NCBI RefSeq assembly: GCF_021729845.1
Contig: NZ_CP063399.1
Coordinates: forward strand, 248,001-312,000
DNA: 64,000 nucleotides
Direction of reading: 5' to 3'
Source: Rhizobium sp. SL42
GTDB taxonomy: Bacteria > Pseudomonadota > Alphaproteobacteria > Rhizobiales > Rhizobiaceae
The number at the start of each line of letters is the position of its first letter. Position 1 is the first letter of the stretch. Under the pieces are notes generated by a model, which ran no database searches, was not told the DNA's origin, and saw nothing but the letters and a program-made list of their open reading frames with translations. The position numbers and the translations under genes are program-made. Positions 25,689-36,069 of this stretch are shown here, piece after piece.

Positions 25689-27905
25689 TTATGCAATCTG
25701 CCGCGCTTTCGTTGGGATTTTTCTCATGGCTGTTGCCATCTGTCGTAGCTGCTGGCCATCTGCATCAATCTCGAATCGGGAAAGCAACTGGTTTAGCTGT
25801 GCGCTTTCCGAGGCGAGGCCGACGCCTGCAGCGTTCATTTCCTCGACCATCGCAGCATTCTGCTGCGTCGCCTGATCCATGTGGTTGACCGCCCTATTGA
25901 CTTCGGCCAAACCGGTCGATTGCTCTTGGGCAGCAAGGGCGATCGCGCCCATGTGCTCGCTGACGGTGCGGACCAAACGATCGATTTCCGAAAGACCTGA
26001 ACCAGTCTCGTCCACGAGCTTGACGCCTTCACTCACCGCGTCCGCGGAGTTGGAGATCAGCTGCTTGATTTCCTTTGCTGCACTCGCAGAACGCTGGGCG
26101 AGCTCGCGCACCTCCTGAGCAACGACGGCGAACCCCTTACCAGCATCTCCAGCCCTGGCCGCTTCCACGCCAGCATTCAATGCAAGCAGGTTGGTCTGGA
26201 AGGCTATTTCATCAATGATACCGATTCTCTGGCCAATCTGGCGGGAAGATTCCTCAATTTTCTTCATGGCATCCACCGCATTAGTAACCACTTCCGAAGA
26301 CCGCTCAGCCCGGGTTCGTGCATCCAGAACCAGCGAGCGAGCATCCTTCGTTCTTGTCGTGGTGGATAAGACGTTCGAAGTGATCTCCTCAAGAGCAGCT
26401 GCGGTTTCCTCAAGTGAGGCCGCCTGCTGTTCGGTGCGCCTTGCAAGGTCTGATGCGGCCTGCGAAATCTCGGCACTGCCACTATTCACCTCATCCGCGA
26501 GCCCACGAACCGCAGACAATGCATCACGCAGCTGACTGACCGATGTATTGAAATCACTCCTCAGTGCTTCAAACTGCGGTGCGAAAGTTTCGCTGATCTC
26601 ACAATGCATATCGCCTACGGATAGTCGTTTCAGACCTTGGGCGAGCGCTTTAGTCGTCTCATTCAGTCGGCGGTCAGCTTCTGCTTCCGCCTCCGCTTGA
26701 TCAGCTAAGCGCTGCCGCTCCGCATTGACGCGGTTGTATTCATGCGCAGATTCCAACTGAGCCTTCTCAATTGCCAGGTCACGGAAGTGAGCTACGGCAT
26801 GTGCCATTACCCCGATTTCATCCGGACGTCCCTCGTAAGGTACGTTACTTGATGTATCGCCTACGGCCAAGGCGGCCATTCTGTGTGCTATCCGGCGAAG
26901 AGGGGTGCTTATGGTAGCAATGCAGACAAAGGAGACTGCGACGCTTAGGAAAAATCCACCAATTGCAACAATCCCATAGACGATCATCGCAATCCAAGAT
27001 GCATTCAGCTTCTTTTCGGTTTCGCTTCTCAAGTACTCACTTGTCACGCGCAAAGCTTCCGTTAGAAGCTCCGTCCGAACTTGAGAGACACTCTCGAAAT
27101 CTGCACTAACGTTTCCATCGATCGAGCTCGTAGGCCTCAATAAATACATTCCATCACGAACGTCCTTTATAGAGTTGAATTCGCCGCTTTTCAAAAACTC
27201 CCTGTATTCTTTCGTGATGTCATCTGGCAGAAATTCCAACACAGGATTTGTGTATGTGTTAAATAGATCTCGTGATTGAATGACAAATCCATGCTGTTCC
27301 GGATCTAGCGCGCCAGTTTCAAGGTACTTTGAAGCAAATGTAGCTTCGATCAGTCCTGCATCATTCAATTGCATCAATGAAAAATACCCATTGATGATAT
27401 GAGAAAGGCTCACATCGTCGATAATTGCTCCAGCTCTTCGCGTCAAATCAATCCCGGCTGCTGCTATAGGCTGGAGAGTGATTCCCGCAGCTCGCATGTC
27501 GGAAACGTTTTGCTCATTAGCGTGATCAATTCCATTGCGGTAGTCGGTGAGCCTTTTGTGCTCGGCTTCGACGAAGCGAACATTCTGGGCGATTGTATCA
27601 TCCAGTATCCCGTTGACGGTCCCATTCCGATAAGCTTCAGAAACTGCCTCGAATGCGGCATCCGTGCGCTTCCGGGCGTGCTCGAGTTGGTCGACGGGCG
27701 CAAAGACCTCTTGCGGCAGAGCTTGGGCCAGTTCGCCACCTACATTGGCAATCTCCTGAACATACGTTGCAGCCTTTAGCTTCGCAAATGTGTTGTAAGA
27801 CTCTTGCATCTGCAGGATCGAGAGGGCCATTAGTCCAGCAAGTGGCATGAATATCTGCAGGTACAAAGTTGCCCTGATCGAGGGGCCTTTGTAGGTTGCG
27901 CGCAT
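25689..27905 (-). CDS. Transmembrane methyl-accepting chemotaxis protein, probable NIT-type sensor
   Basis: A 738-residue chemoreceptor. TM1 is at about residues 12-30 and is followed by a periplasmic helical domain of about 280 residues. That domain resembles NIT (nitrate/nitrite-sensing) domains: long helices, a [20 protein letters not shown] segment and a DGMYLLRP segment. TM2 is near 310-335 ([20 protein letters not shown]), then HAMP ([20 protein letters not shown]) and the signalling hairpin. The start has an AGGAGA site. It ends KARQIA, without a CheR pentapeptide. The NIT assignment is by pattern only. The C-terminal half duplicates that of the neighbouring PAS receptor. Confidence 0.9.
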   Translation of the reverse strand: MRATYKGPSIRATLYLQIFMPLAGLMALSILQMQESYNTFAKLKAATYVQEIANVGGELAQALPQEVFAPVDQLEHARKRTDAAFEAVSEAYRNGTVNGILDDTIAQNVRFVEAEHKRLTDYRNGIDHANEQNVSDMRAAGITLQPIAAAGIDLTRRAGAIIDDVSLSHIINGYFSLMQLNDAGLIEATFASKYLETGALDPEQHGFVIQSRDLFNTYTNPVLEFLPDDITKEYREFLKSGEFNSIKDVRDGMYLLRPTSSIDGNVSADFESVSQVRTELLTEALRVTSEYLRSETEKKLNASWIAMIVYGIVAIGGFFLSVAVSFVCIATISTPLRRIAHRMAALAVGDTSSNVPYEGRPDEIGVMAHAVAHFRDLAIEKAQLESAHEYNRVNAERQRLADQAEAEAEADRRLNETTKALAQGLKRLSVGDMHCEISETFAPQFEALRSDFNTSVSQLRDALSAVRGLADEVNSGSAEISQAASDLARRTEQQAASLEETAAALEEITSNVLSTTTRTKDARSLVLDARTRAERSSEVVTNAVDAMKKIEESSRQIGQRIGIIDEIAFQTNLLALNAGVEAARAGDAGKGFAVVAQEVRELAQRSASAAKEIKQLISNSADAVSEGVKLVDETGSGLSEIDRLVRTVSEHMGAIALAAQEQSTGLAEVNRAVNHMDQATQQNAAMVEEMNAAGVGLASESAQLNQLLSRFEIDADGQQLRQMATAMRKIPTKARQIA
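25695..26573 (-). repeat. Copy 2 of the ~880-bp near-identical MCP signalling module
   Basis: Pairs with 23843-24721. Both copies are in the same orientation, so homologous recombination between them would delete about 1.85 kb and fuse one receptor's sensor to the other's 3' end. Confidence 0.9.
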
Positions 27906-28239
27906 TCTTTTGTCTCCTGCAGATGTTGTTGTTCGTGCCTAGTGTGCCGCCCAACGGGTTGCGTTTGGAAAATGTGGGTCTGGTTAAGAACTCTTGCGAG
28001 CGAGCACACGTAAATTGCGTCGCATTACATAAATTCCCTTCGGTTGCTCATGAAGGCGTCGTTGCCTCTGTCCGTGATATCGCATCCATTCCCTTTAGAT
28101 GGGTTGCGAGTCGATCGGGCGACGACGTCCGGCTTTATGCTCGCAATGAAATCGTGACGGTAGTTAACAATCTCCTGCTGGAGCCCAGGTCAACGCGGAA
28201 AGTCTGCGCTTTAAGGATATGCGGAGCCAGAAGTGGATA
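27906..28239. other. Promoter region of the NIT-type receptor and edge of IS debris
   Basis: About 330 bases with no recognised gene. The part near 27906 should hold the receptor promoter. The rest reads as unassigned sequence leading into the IS66 remnant. Confidence 0.4.
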
Positions 28240-28505
28240 TTTCGCAAGAGCATATGTCCTTCTTCGTAGCTGAGGTGGCTCGATGTCATTGAGCTTGGCG
28301 CTCATGGTCAGTGTCGCCATGAACGCCGCACGTTCAGCACCACGATCCGATCCGGCGAAGAGCCATGACTTCCGTCCGAGCGCAAAACCCCTGAGCGCCC
28401 GTTCGGCAGCATTGTTCGTCAGGCAAATCCTGCCGTCATCGAGGAAGGACGTGAAGCCAACCCAGCGCTTCAGCATGTAGTCGGCGGCCTGCGCGACGGG
28501 AGATC
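28240..28505 (-). pseudogene. IS66 TnpC C-terminal fragment
   Basis: The minus strand reads VAQAADYMLKRWVGFTSFLD, DGRICLTNNAAERALRGFAL and GRKSWLFAGSDRGAERAAFM, the C-terminal catalytic block of IS66 TnpC. The normal C-terminal tail is replaced by unrelated sequence. It probably belongs to the same element as the TnpC N-terminal part at 29.3-30.4 kb, split by other IS pieces. Confidence 0.8.
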
Positions 28506-28584
28506 GGACGCACAACATAGTTGTTGAGCCGGTGCGCTGACAAAAGGATCTTGTGTGCGTTCGCTGGGTCGACATGATGGGCAC

Positions 28585-29096
<512 letters not shown>

Positions 29097-29246
29097 TGAA
29101 GAGGAGCTCAGATCGGCTGGCAACCAACTCGACGATGCTAACGAAAAGGCGTTGACCTTGGTCCGGCAGGCGGAGGTTGACCCCGTCGTCTCATTCCACT
29201 TTCAGCGCACCAGTGCGCTACCTGGCCTGCCCAATTCCGCCCTGTA

Positions 29247-30353
29247 CTACCCCTGCCCTGACCAGTGAGCGGGCGATATCGACGATGTCATCACGCTACG
29301 CAGTCGGATCGTCACTGGCTCAGGGAGCCTAGAAAGCGAAGCGCGAAGGCGCTCTTTCCGAATATCCGTCCACTTGCAGTATGCCGCTGAAGCCGGCGAG
29401 ATGACGCACCACGCAATTAGCGCCTCTGCTGTCCTCAAAACGATAGGCAACCATCGGTGGGCTGGTTCCGCCATAGGTCTATCGTCGCGAGCATAAGCCC
29501 AAAGCCATGCTTTCGTCGTTTTCCCCGAACCGGGTGCAAGCGTGGGCAAGGTCGTCACGTCGGTGAAGACCCTTTCTCCCTCCTTGACGCGCTCGAGGAT
29601 ATAATCGGCGCAAATCTGAAGCTCGAAACCCAGATGCCCCATCCACTGGGCCATCAACGATCGGCTGATCTCGACACCGTCGCGTAGATAGATTGCTTCC
29701 TGCCGGTAAAGCGGAAGGCCGTCGGCGTATTTGGAGACGGCGATATAGGCGAGCAGCCGCTCCGTCGGCAGGCCGCTTTCGATGATGTGCGCCGTTGCCA
29801 AAGCCTGGAGCAGGCCATCGTGGCCGCGGAAGGCGTAGTTGGGGCGGCGCGTCACGATGACCCGGAACTTCGGCGGCACGACATCCAGTCGTTCGGAGCG
29901 ATCCTCACCGATCAAGACCTTTTCCAGTCCCTCGCAGCCGGCCGGGATCTCCGGCTCGATCACTTGCTCGATGCGTTCGAGATGAACGGCAAAACCCTTG
30001 CGCGAACGTGGTGCTCGTTTCGGCTTGTCTTTAGCCGCGTGATCAAGCTCGCTCTGGATTGCGGAAAGGCCGGTCTCGACTTCCTCGAAGGCAAAGGACA
30101 CCTGTTCGTCATTGACGCCAAGGCTCAGCCGCTCGGAACGGGTGCCATGTTGTGTGCGCTGCAGAACCTTCAGGATCGATCTGAGATTGGTAATCCGCTC
30201 TTTGGCGCTCTTCTCGACGGCTTCCAGTCGGGCGATCTCAGCTTCGGCGGCGACAAGCCGAACCTCCCAGGCGGCTTGTTCGCGGGCCAGCGCAAGAACC
30301 ATCGCTTTTAGCGCGTCAACGTCGTCCGGCAAGTCGTGAAGAGGCAAATCCAT
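29247..30353 (-). pseudogene. IS66 TnpC N-terminal two thirds, frameshifted
   Basis: Opens MDLPLHDLPDDVDALKAMVL with the coiled-coil start, then GEDRSERLDVVPPKFRVIVT, SGLPTERLLAYIAVSKYADG and FTDVTTLPTLAPGSGKTTKA. After YARDDRPM the frame shifts. The correct continuation, AYRFEDSRGANCVVRHLAGF followed by SGILQVDGYS, lies in another frame at about 29345-29460, where the homology ends. The C-terminal catalytic block is found separately at 28.24-28.5 kb. It is not functional. Confidence 0.88.
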
Positions 30354-30429
30354 GGGAAGGACTAGAGCACAAAAACAGCCGTTTTCCCAACCATTACAGC
30401 GGCATGATTCATCTTGCCGCAGGCGTTGT

Positions 30430-30772
30430 CAGCCCGTCAACAAGGGCCGCCTGACCTTGGTCGGGCGGATCTTTTTCAATCCATTCCCGCCAGCAATGCC
30501 ATAGGCTGAGAATGGTCCAGACGTATCCGTGCCGCCGATATGCCCGGCCGGCAGAAGCCTTGATCTTCCAAGGTTTTCGAATAGAGGCAGACACCACTGC
30601 CATCCCACCAGACAATACGAATACAATCGGCCCGTTTCGACCGAAAGACGTAAAGCGCGCCATTGAAAGGATCGAGACCGCCAGCCCGCACCGGCGCCAT
30701 CAAGGAGGCGGCTCCCTTGCGGAAGTCGACCGGCTGGCACGACATATAAACCACCACACCCGACGCGATCAT
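30430..30772 (-). pseudogene. IS66 TnpB with one-base deletion near its end
   Basis: MIASGVVVYMSCQPVDFRKG opens a typical TnpB, followed by GALYVFRSKRADCIRIVWWD and GSGVCLYSKTLE. A single missing G at about 30477 turns the expected Trp-Lys-Lys into a stop after LLAGMD. Restoring it gives KKIRPTKVRRPLLTG and a stop near 30430. The protein as written is 98 residues, about 18 short. Confidence 0.8.
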
Positions 30773-31116
30773 GCCTTGCGAACCGCCTGCAGAACCTTCA
30801 CTAAGTGATCAGAGTTAAAATCGCCGCCGAGGCGCACCACGATATCGCCGATGACGATTTCCACCGCAGAGCTGCTGACAGTTTCAACGCGGGCGAACTT
30901 GATCTCCTTGCCCGTTCTCTCCGTCAGGGGCGCAACAACTCCCGATGCCCGTGCCTTGCGACGCCACCCGTAAGGCTGCGAGCGATCCAAGCCTTCAGAC
31001 CGGGCAACTGCCGAGACATTAGCCCCAGGCTGCAACGTTGCGGCGACGATCCGCGCCTTTTCGTCATCCGACCAGTCACGCGGCTTACGTCGCTTGCGGA
31101 CGGGTTCTGCCGTCAT
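30769..31116 (-). CDS. tnpA: IS66 accessory protein TnpA
   Basis: A 115-residue protein, intact. It begins MTAEPVRKRRKPRDWSDDEK and has the helix-turn-helix PGANVSAVARSEGLDRSQPY GWRR typical of IS66 TnpA, then the conserved IVIGDIVVRLGGDF tail. It overlaps tnpB by four bases. It belongs to the decayed IS66 element whose outer end is at 31175, so it is probably without function. Confidence 0.88.
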   Translation of the reverse strand: MTAEPVRKRRKPRDWSDDEKARIVAATLQPGANVSAVARSEGLDRSQPYGWRRKARASGVVAPLTERTGKEIKFARVETVSSSAVEIVIGDIVVRLGGDFNSDHLVKVLQAVRKA

Positions 31117-31140
31117 TCACCAACGTCCCCTCTAACGGCT

Positions 31141-32412
31141 TTACGGTCGACGCGGTGAAATGGTGGCTAACTTACCCAGGACTTGCAAAGTGGATTGAAA
31201 CAACATCTGCGCTCCGGCGACGCTATGCCGGGGTTCGACATATTCCGCTTCGTTGTGGCTTAAACCGCCTCTGCAGGGCACGAAAATCATCGCGGCCGGT
31301 GCCACCCGGGCAATATAGAGAGCATCGTGAAACGCGCCTGACACCATCTGCTTGGAGGGCACGCCAAGCTCACGTGCCGCCTGTTCGATGCCATCGACCA
31401 CCACGCTTGAGAATGAGGCTGGGCTCATGTCGAATGTCCGACGAAGGTTGACCTCGCATCCCTCCATGGCCGCTGACGCCTGAAAGTCGGCAAGCGCATC
31501 GGCTTCCATGGCATTCAGCCTGTCGATGTGCGGATGGCGCAGGTCGATCGTCAGACTGACAGAACCTGGAATGGCATTGATGGAACCCGGATATGCGGCG
31601 ACCCGACCCACCGTCAGGCGGGCGTTTGCGTCCCCCGGCATGATTGTGCTGTAGAGCCTGTGCAGGGCCGAGGTGACGGCAACCATGGGATCGCGGCGAA
31701 AGGCCAGTTGCGTGGTGCCGGCATGCGCCGCCTGCCCTGTTACGGTGATCTCCAGCCAGCGCGTCCCTTGGACGCCGGTGACGATTCCGATCGGAATATT
31801 TTCATTCTCGAGCATTGGCCCCTGCTCGATGTGCAGCTCCAGATAGCCCCTTATCGGAAAGCCGAGCATCCGCTGCTCAGCGCAAGGCAGTGCCAGAAGC
31901 GTGGCAGCCAGTTCATCGCGCCACGCCATCCCATCAGTCCCGCGAATGCCATGCCATTCCTCCGGAACGCTCGCCTGCGAAAATGCCTGGGAGCCCATGG
32001 TTCCCGGCGCAAACCGGCTGCCTTCCTCATTGGTCCAGGCAACCGCTTCGATCGGGACATCCGTTTCGATGCCCGCATCTTCCAGCGTCTCCAGAACTTC
32101 GAAGGCTGCAAGCGTTCCCAGAGCGCCGTCGTAACGTCCCCCTGTTGGCTGGCTGTCGAGATGACTGCCGATCAGGAAGGGCGGGCTGTCGGCGTTCTTT
32201 CCTGCGCGACGAATGAACAGATTGGCCATCCCATCCTGAAACACCGCAAAGCCCCGTTCGATCGCGAGGCTGGCCAGAAGGGCGCGCGCATTGCGGTCCT
32301 CGGTCGACAGAGCCTGCCTGTTGACGCCACCCGCCGGCGTCGCACCAATCGCGGCGAAATCGTCGAGCCGCTTCAGGAGCCGTTCGCCGTTGACCTTTGC
32401 GCGTGGCATCAT
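31141..32412 (-). CDS. Zn-dependent M20-type amidohydrolase (allantoate/N-carbamoyl amino acid hydrolase family), tail replaced by IS66
   Basis: This family cleaves N-carbamoyl or ureido groups with two metal ions. The 423-residue frame has GSHLDSQPTGGRYDGALG with metal His and Asp, WTNEEGSRFAPGTMGS, LELHIEQGPMLE, and the C-terminal GLSHNEAEYVEP His block. The start MMPRAKVNGERLL overlaps the upstream btpA-type stop (ATGA). The last nine residues, LATISPRRP, are encoded by the IS66 tip at 31175, so a few native C-terminal residues are replaced; the catalytic parts remain. It is the last gene of operon A. The natural substrate is unknown; an amide or ureido sugar derivative would fit the context (inference). 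Confidence 0.88.
   Translation of the reverse strand: MMPRAKVNGERLLKRLDDFAAIGATPAGGVNRQALSTEDRNARALLASLAIERGFAVFQDGMANLFIRRAGKNADSPPFLIGSHLDSQPTGGRYDGALGTLAAFEVLETLEDAGIETDVPIEAVAWTNEEGSRFAPGTMGSQAFSQASVPEEWHGIRGTDGMAWRDELAATLLALPCAEQRMLGFPIRGYLELHIEQGPMLENENIPIGIVTGVQGTRWLEITVTGQAAHAGTTQLAFRRDPMVAVTSALHRLYSTIMPGDANARLTVGRVAAYPGSINAIPGSVSLTIDLRHPHIDRLNAMEADALADFQASAAMEGCEVNLRRTFDMSPASFSSVVVDGIEQAARELGVPSKQMVSGAFHDALYIARVAPAAMIFVPCRGGLSHNEAEYVEPRHSVAGAQMLFQSTLQVLGKLATISPRRP
31153..31175 (-). repeat. Outer terminal repeat of the decayed IS66 element
   Basis: On the minus strand the element begins gtaagttagccaccatttca, an IS66-type tip. The next bases outward (31176 on) are the 3' coding end of the amidohydrolase gene. 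No matching 8-bp duplication was found at the other end near 28 kb, consistent with deletion there. Confidence 0.7.
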
Positions 32413-33263
32413 GCTTTCAGACCAGCGATGAAAGCCGTGACCCGCGCCTTCTCGACCTTGTTCCACCAGACACCGTCATATTTCAGCGAACTCGCAACGA
32501 TGACGCCATCGACGATATCGAGAATATCGCGCGCATTGTCCGGCGTGACACCGCTGCCGACCAGCGTCGGCAGTCCGGCTGCCTCCTTGATCATCCTGAT
32601 GTAACCGAGATCGGCGGCGTGGCCGGTGCGCTGGCCGGTGGCGATGATGGCATCGGCATCGAAGAAGACGAGATCTTTGACCTGCTCCTCGACAGGCCTG
32701 TCTGCCACGATTGCATGCGAACCGTGTTTCACATGGGCGTCCGCGAAGATCCTGATGCCGTTCGCCCGAAGTTTCGCGCGGTAACGCATGGCGCGAGCCG
32801 CCTCGCCCTCGATGAAACCTTCATTGGCGACATAGGCATTGGCCCATTGATTGACGCGCACGAAGCCGGCGCCCGCGGCACTCGCAATGGCAAGGGCTGG
32901 AATGGCAGCATTGGCCAGCACATTGATGCCGATCGGCCGTCCAAGTTCACGGCGAATGCGGTCGGAAATGACGGACATATAGGCGGCTGTTTCAGGGCCG
33001 ATATCGTCCGGCTTGGAAAAGGGAATATCACCATGGTTTTCGATGATGATGCCATCACAACCACCGTCGAGATAGGCGCGGGCGTCGTCCAGTCCCTGTT
33101 GGTAGACATTCTCGACAGCGTCCCCATTATAACGCGGGGCGCCTGGCAGAGGGGCCAGATGCACCACGCCGATGATGGCCTTGCTGCGGCCGAAGAGGGA
33201 GGTGATCGCGTCGCCGGCAGCATCGGCGGGATTGGGACCGATCGGTTTCGAGGACTGTGTCAT
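32409..33263 (-). CDS. BtpA/SgcQ-family TIM-barrel protein
   Basis: A 284-residue member of the BtpA family (COG0434), which includes E. coli SgcQ from an uncharacterised sugar operon. Seen motifs are IIGVVHLAPLPGAPRYNG near the start, GCDGIIIENHGDIPF, a RVNQWANAYVANEGFIEGEA block and the C-terminal GSGVTPDNARDIL, a phosphate-loop-like turn. The fold suggests an aldolase, isomerase or nucleosidase acting on a phosphosugar, but no activity is established for the family. It overlaps both neighbours by four bases (ATGA), so it is tightly coupled to the PfkB kinase and the amidohydrolase. Confidence 0.88.
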   Translation of the reverse strand: MTQSSKPIGPNPADAAGDAITSLFGRSKAIIGVVHLAPLPGAPRYNGDAVENVYQQGLDDARAYLDGGCDGIIIENHGDIPFSKPDDIGPETAAYMSVISDRIRRELGRPIGINVLANAAIPALAIASAAGAGFVRVNQWANAYVANEGFIEGEAARAMRYRAKLRANGIRIFADAHVKHGSHAIVADRPVEEQVKDLVFFDADAIIATGQRTGHAADLGYIRMIKEAAGLPTLVGSGVTPDNARDILDIVDGVIVASSLKYDGVWWNKVEKARVTAFIAGLKA

Positions 33264-34174
33264 GCGCGTTCCGTTTCTGATTGTTGGATGAGACTTGATA
33301 CTTCATCGACTGTAGGACACGAGGCAAGCGTACCCGCCCGTGTGACTGCCAGAGCCGATGCCGCGACCGCGATGCGCAGTGCCGCCTCTGGCGTCAGTCC
33401 CCGGCCGAGGCATCCGGCAAAGATACCGCACAACACATCGCCTGCCCCGCTGGTATCGACAACCGCAACCTTAGGGGCAGGGATATAAACGGGGTCGGCA
33501 CTGCCGCTGCCAAGAAGCACGCAGCCGAGCGCGCCCAGCGTGACAACCACGCCGCCTGCACCGACATCCCTGATCCTTACTGCGGCTTCTTCCGGATTCC
33601 GTGCGCCGGAGATGGCCTGCGCCTCGCCTTCATTGACAATGACGAAGTCCACATTGGCAAGCTCGGGCTGCACACCCGAAGCCAGCGGGCTGGCATTGAA
33701 AACTGTCGTGAGGCCTTTTTTCCGCGCAATGCGCAGGCAGGCGCCGGTGGCGGCTGAGGCAAGGTTCCCCTGCATCACCAGCACGTCACCCGGTTTGATC
33801 GCGTCGACCAGGTCGGTCTGCGTCAGTGGATCGAAGGCAAGAGCGCATGAGACGTCGCTGAGGATGATGTTCTCGCCCGTCGCATCGACAGCGACGGTCG
33901 ATCGGTCGGTCGGCCGATCGAACACCGTCAATCGGATGGTGTCGATTTCGCCGCCCAGCGCATCACGGATCCAGTCGCCATTGGCATCCCGGCCGATGGC
34001 CGTCCAGAGGGCAGCAGGCACCCCCGTTCGGCTCGCCGCTACCGCCTGATTGGCGCCCTTGCCGCCCAGGCCATCGGCATGGCTCATCGCGTTCCGCGTT
34101 TCGCCCGCTTCTGGCAGGCGGTCGAGACGGAAGGTCGTGTCGATGCAGACATTGCCGACGACATGGACGCGCAT
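33260..34174 (-). CDS. PfkB-family carbohydrate kinase
   Basis: A 304-residue ribokinase-type kinase that phosphorylates a sugar or nucleoside with ATP. Seen are the N-terminal GGKGANQAVAASRTG substrate block, the FNASPLASG region, VVTLGALGCVL and the signature DTSGAGDVLCGIFAG with the catalytic Asp in GAGD. It starts three bases after the GATase-like gene ends and overlaps the BtpA gene by four bases. The order kinase then BtpA suggests the BtpA protein acts on the phosphorylated product (inference). Confidence 0.92.
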   Translation of the reverse strand: MRVHVVGNVCIDTTFRLDRLPEAGETRNAMSHADGLGGKGANQAVAASRTGVPAALWTAIGRDANGDWIRDALGGEIDTIRLTVFDRPTDRSTVAVDATGENIILSDVSCALAFDPLTQTDLVDAIKPGDVLVMQGNLASAATGACLRIARKKGLTTVFNASPLASGVQPELANVDFVIVNEGEAQAISGARNPEEAAVRIRDVGAGGVVVTLGALGCVLLGSGSADPVYIPAPKVAVVDTSGAGDVLCGIFAGCLGRGLTPEAALRIAVAASALAVTRAGTLASCPTVDEVSSLIQQSETERA

Positions 34175-34177
34175 GGC

Positions 34178-34948
34178 TCAGGCTTTCGCTGTCGCCCAGG
34201 AAAGCATCTGTTCGAACAGGGTCTTGTAGCCCGGCCATGCGATGAAGCTCGACGGCAGCCAATGGGGACCGACATCGGAGGTCCAGGCGACCGTGCGGCC
34301 CTTGCCATAGGTTCCGGTCACCAGCAGCGGCTGCGATCCATAATCGGTCGAGACCGTCGCCAGAACTTCCGAGCCGTCCTTGACCGTCACTTCATTGTAG
34401 CCGAGCAGGATCGGCCAATCGGTCCCGAGACCTTTCAGGATCGGGTGGCCCGCATCGCCGGTGACGACGGGCGCGAAGCCTTCCGGCACTTCGACGCGGT
34501 CATCATAGGCAAGGCAGGAAACCGGCAGCACCTCTTCGACCGGCGTCTTGCGATAGCGCGCACCGCCATTGATGCCCTGGAAGCTGTAATAGCCGCCAAA
34601 CATCAGGAGCGCGCCGCCATTCTGGACATATTCGCGCAGCAGACGAAGGCGGTTCGGCGTGGTCTTGGAGTGGATCCAGGTATCGGGATGCAGTAGCAGC
34701 GTGTTGGCGCCGATATCCGACAGGATGATCGCATCATAGGCGGACAGGGCTTCCAGCGACTGCGGAAAATCTCGTTGCGCCTCGTGCGCCGGCATGAACT
34801 GGACGTCGAAAGGGCTGTCCTTCAGCGCGGCGAGAAGCTCGTCGGCACCGGTGTGATAGGTGACCGTCGGGAACTGATCGAAGCCCTTGATATGGGTGGC
34901 GGTGGATACCCAGGATTCGCCGGCGAGAAGAACTTTGGACTTGGACAT
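34178..34948 (-). CDS. GATase1-like protein (DUF1355/COG5426 type)
   Basis: A 256-residue protein of the class I glutamine-amidotransferase-like superfamily (COG5426 type), whose members are mostly uncharacterised. It begins MSKSKVLLAGESWVSTATHI and contains AYDAIILSDIGANTLLLHPD, GGALLMFGGYYSFQGINGGA and GYNEVTVKDGSEVLATV, ending GRTVAWTSDVGPHWLP. A nucleophilic Cys in the usual GxCxG elbow is not seen; the equivalent position reads FGGYYSF, so amidotransferase chemistry is doubtful. It sits between the phosphotriesterase-type and kinase genes of operon A with short gaps. Confidence 0.82.
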   Translation of the reverse strand: MSKSKVLLAGESWVSTATHIKGFDQFPTVTYHTGADELLAALKDSPFDVQFMPAHEAQRDFPQSLEALSAYDAIILSDIGANTLLLHPDTWIHSKTTPNRLRLLREYVQNGGALLMFGGYYSFQGINGGARYRKTPVEEVLPVSCLAYDDRVEVPEGFAPVVTGDAGHPILKGLGTDWPILLGYNEVTVKDGSEVLATVSTDYGSQPLLVTGTYGKGRTVAWTSDVGPHWLPSSFIAWPGYKTLFEQMLSWATAKA

Positions 34949-34978
34949 GGAAACTCCTTGGACGTGTAGGTCAGCGTT

Positions 34979-36067
34979 TCAGAATACTCTGGAAAAAACG
35001 GATTTCGGGTTGTCGATCAGCATGCGGTCGATGGCCAGTTGATCGACCCCGTGACGCTTCAGGCGCGGCAGAAAGTGTTTCAAGATGAAGCCATAGCCGA
35101 AACCGCCATAACGGGTGAGCATGATTTTCAGGAATACGTCCTGCGACAGCAGGATGCGGTCGGCATAACCCATGTCGATCAATGATCGGATGGCGCGGGC
35201 GTTCTGCTCGTCGGACGGCGATTGCGCATCCTGATCAGCATAGTAGAAATCCATGCCTATCATGTCGTATTCGAGGAAAGCACCGCGTTCGGCCAGGGCC
35301 TTCTGGTAGGGCAGATCGTCGTGGCTGGGGTTCATGTGGCAGAGAATAGTATGCCGGAGCTCAGCGCCCTCCTCCTCGACGATATCGAGAACCTCGTGGG
35401 CCAGACGCTCCCAGCCGGGCAGATGGATGGACAGCGGCACACCAGTGATCCTCGACGCCCGTGCGGCACCCCGGAGCGACTTGCGCTCCTCGGACGTGAA
35501 ATCCTTGCTGACACCGATCTCGCCAATAATGCCGGCCATGACCTCGGGCTGCGTCTCGCCGCCGCCGACATCATTGACGATGAACTCTGTCACGGCATCG
35601 ACATCCATGGCTTTCAACCAGTCGGGATGACTGAATTCGAGATAGAAGCCGGTGCCCATGACGATCTTCAGGCCGGACATCTTGGCGATACGGGCGAGTT
35701 TGCCCGGCTCGCGGCCTATGCCGATATTCGTCGTGTCGACAACCGTATGACCGCCCAGCGCCTGAAAGCGCTTCAGCTCCGACAGCGCCAGGTCGCTGTC
35801 GTCGAGCGAGACGTTGTCGCGGTTCATATAGGGGTTCATCCGCAGCTCGCCGATGATCTCCATGCTGACCTTCTGCTCTCCGATGGCCTGCGCGTCCGGA
35901 TGGCAGGGGCAGCGCCAGGACTTTGCACCATCGAGCAGGATATGCTCGTGCATCAGGGTGATGCCCATGTCTGCCACCGGTACGGGACCGAGAACCGTCA
36001 TCACCGTTCCGGATTTGACGCCGATCTCCGCCCGCTCCCTTGGCGCCGTATCGAACAGATGATCCAT
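34979..36067 (-). CDS. Phosphotriesterase-family metal hydrolase, probable sugar lactonase
   Basis: A 362-residue amidohydrolase-superfamily TIM barrel (COG1735). Metal ligands are visible as MHEHI near residue 40, an IGEIGVSKDF strand where Glu occupies the bridging position that is carboxylated Lys in classic phosphotriesterases, SIHLPGWERLAHEV, ILCHMNPS, and LSQDVF with the catalytic Asp. Several bacterial family members hydrolyse sugar or phosphosugar lactones, and the presence of ABC transporter and kinase genes makes that the best guess. It starts two bases after the permease stop. True organophosphate activity is unlikely. Confidence 0.87.
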   Translation of the reverse strand: MDHLFDTAPRERAEIGVKSGTVMTVLGPVPVADMGITLMHEHILLDGAKSWRCPCHPDAQAIGEQKVSMEIIGELRMNPYMNRDNVSLDDSDLALSELKRFQALGGHTVVDTTNIGIGREPGKLARIAKMSGLKIVMGTGFYLEFSHPDWLKAMDVDAVTEFIVNDVGGGETQPEVMAGIIGEIGVSKDFTSEERKSLRGAARASRITGVPLSIHLPGWERLAHEVLDIVEEEGAELRHTILCHMNPSHDDLPYQKALAERGAFLEYDMIGMDFYYADQDAQSPSDEQNARAIRSLIDMGYADRILLSQDVFLKIMLTRYGGFGYGFILKHFLPRLKRHGVDQLAIDRMLIDNPKSVFSRVF

Positions 36068-36069
36068 GC

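Noticed and set aside
31176..31183. 8-bp duplication for the decayed IS66 at 28-31 kb
   Set aside because: ccaggact was not found near the other end. The nearest similar octamer at about 28180 has mismatches.
34979..36067. Organophosphate-degrading phosphotriesterase
   Set aside because: The bridging residue appears to be Glu and the gene sits in a sugar operon, so lactonase-type activity is more likely than pesticide hydrolysis.
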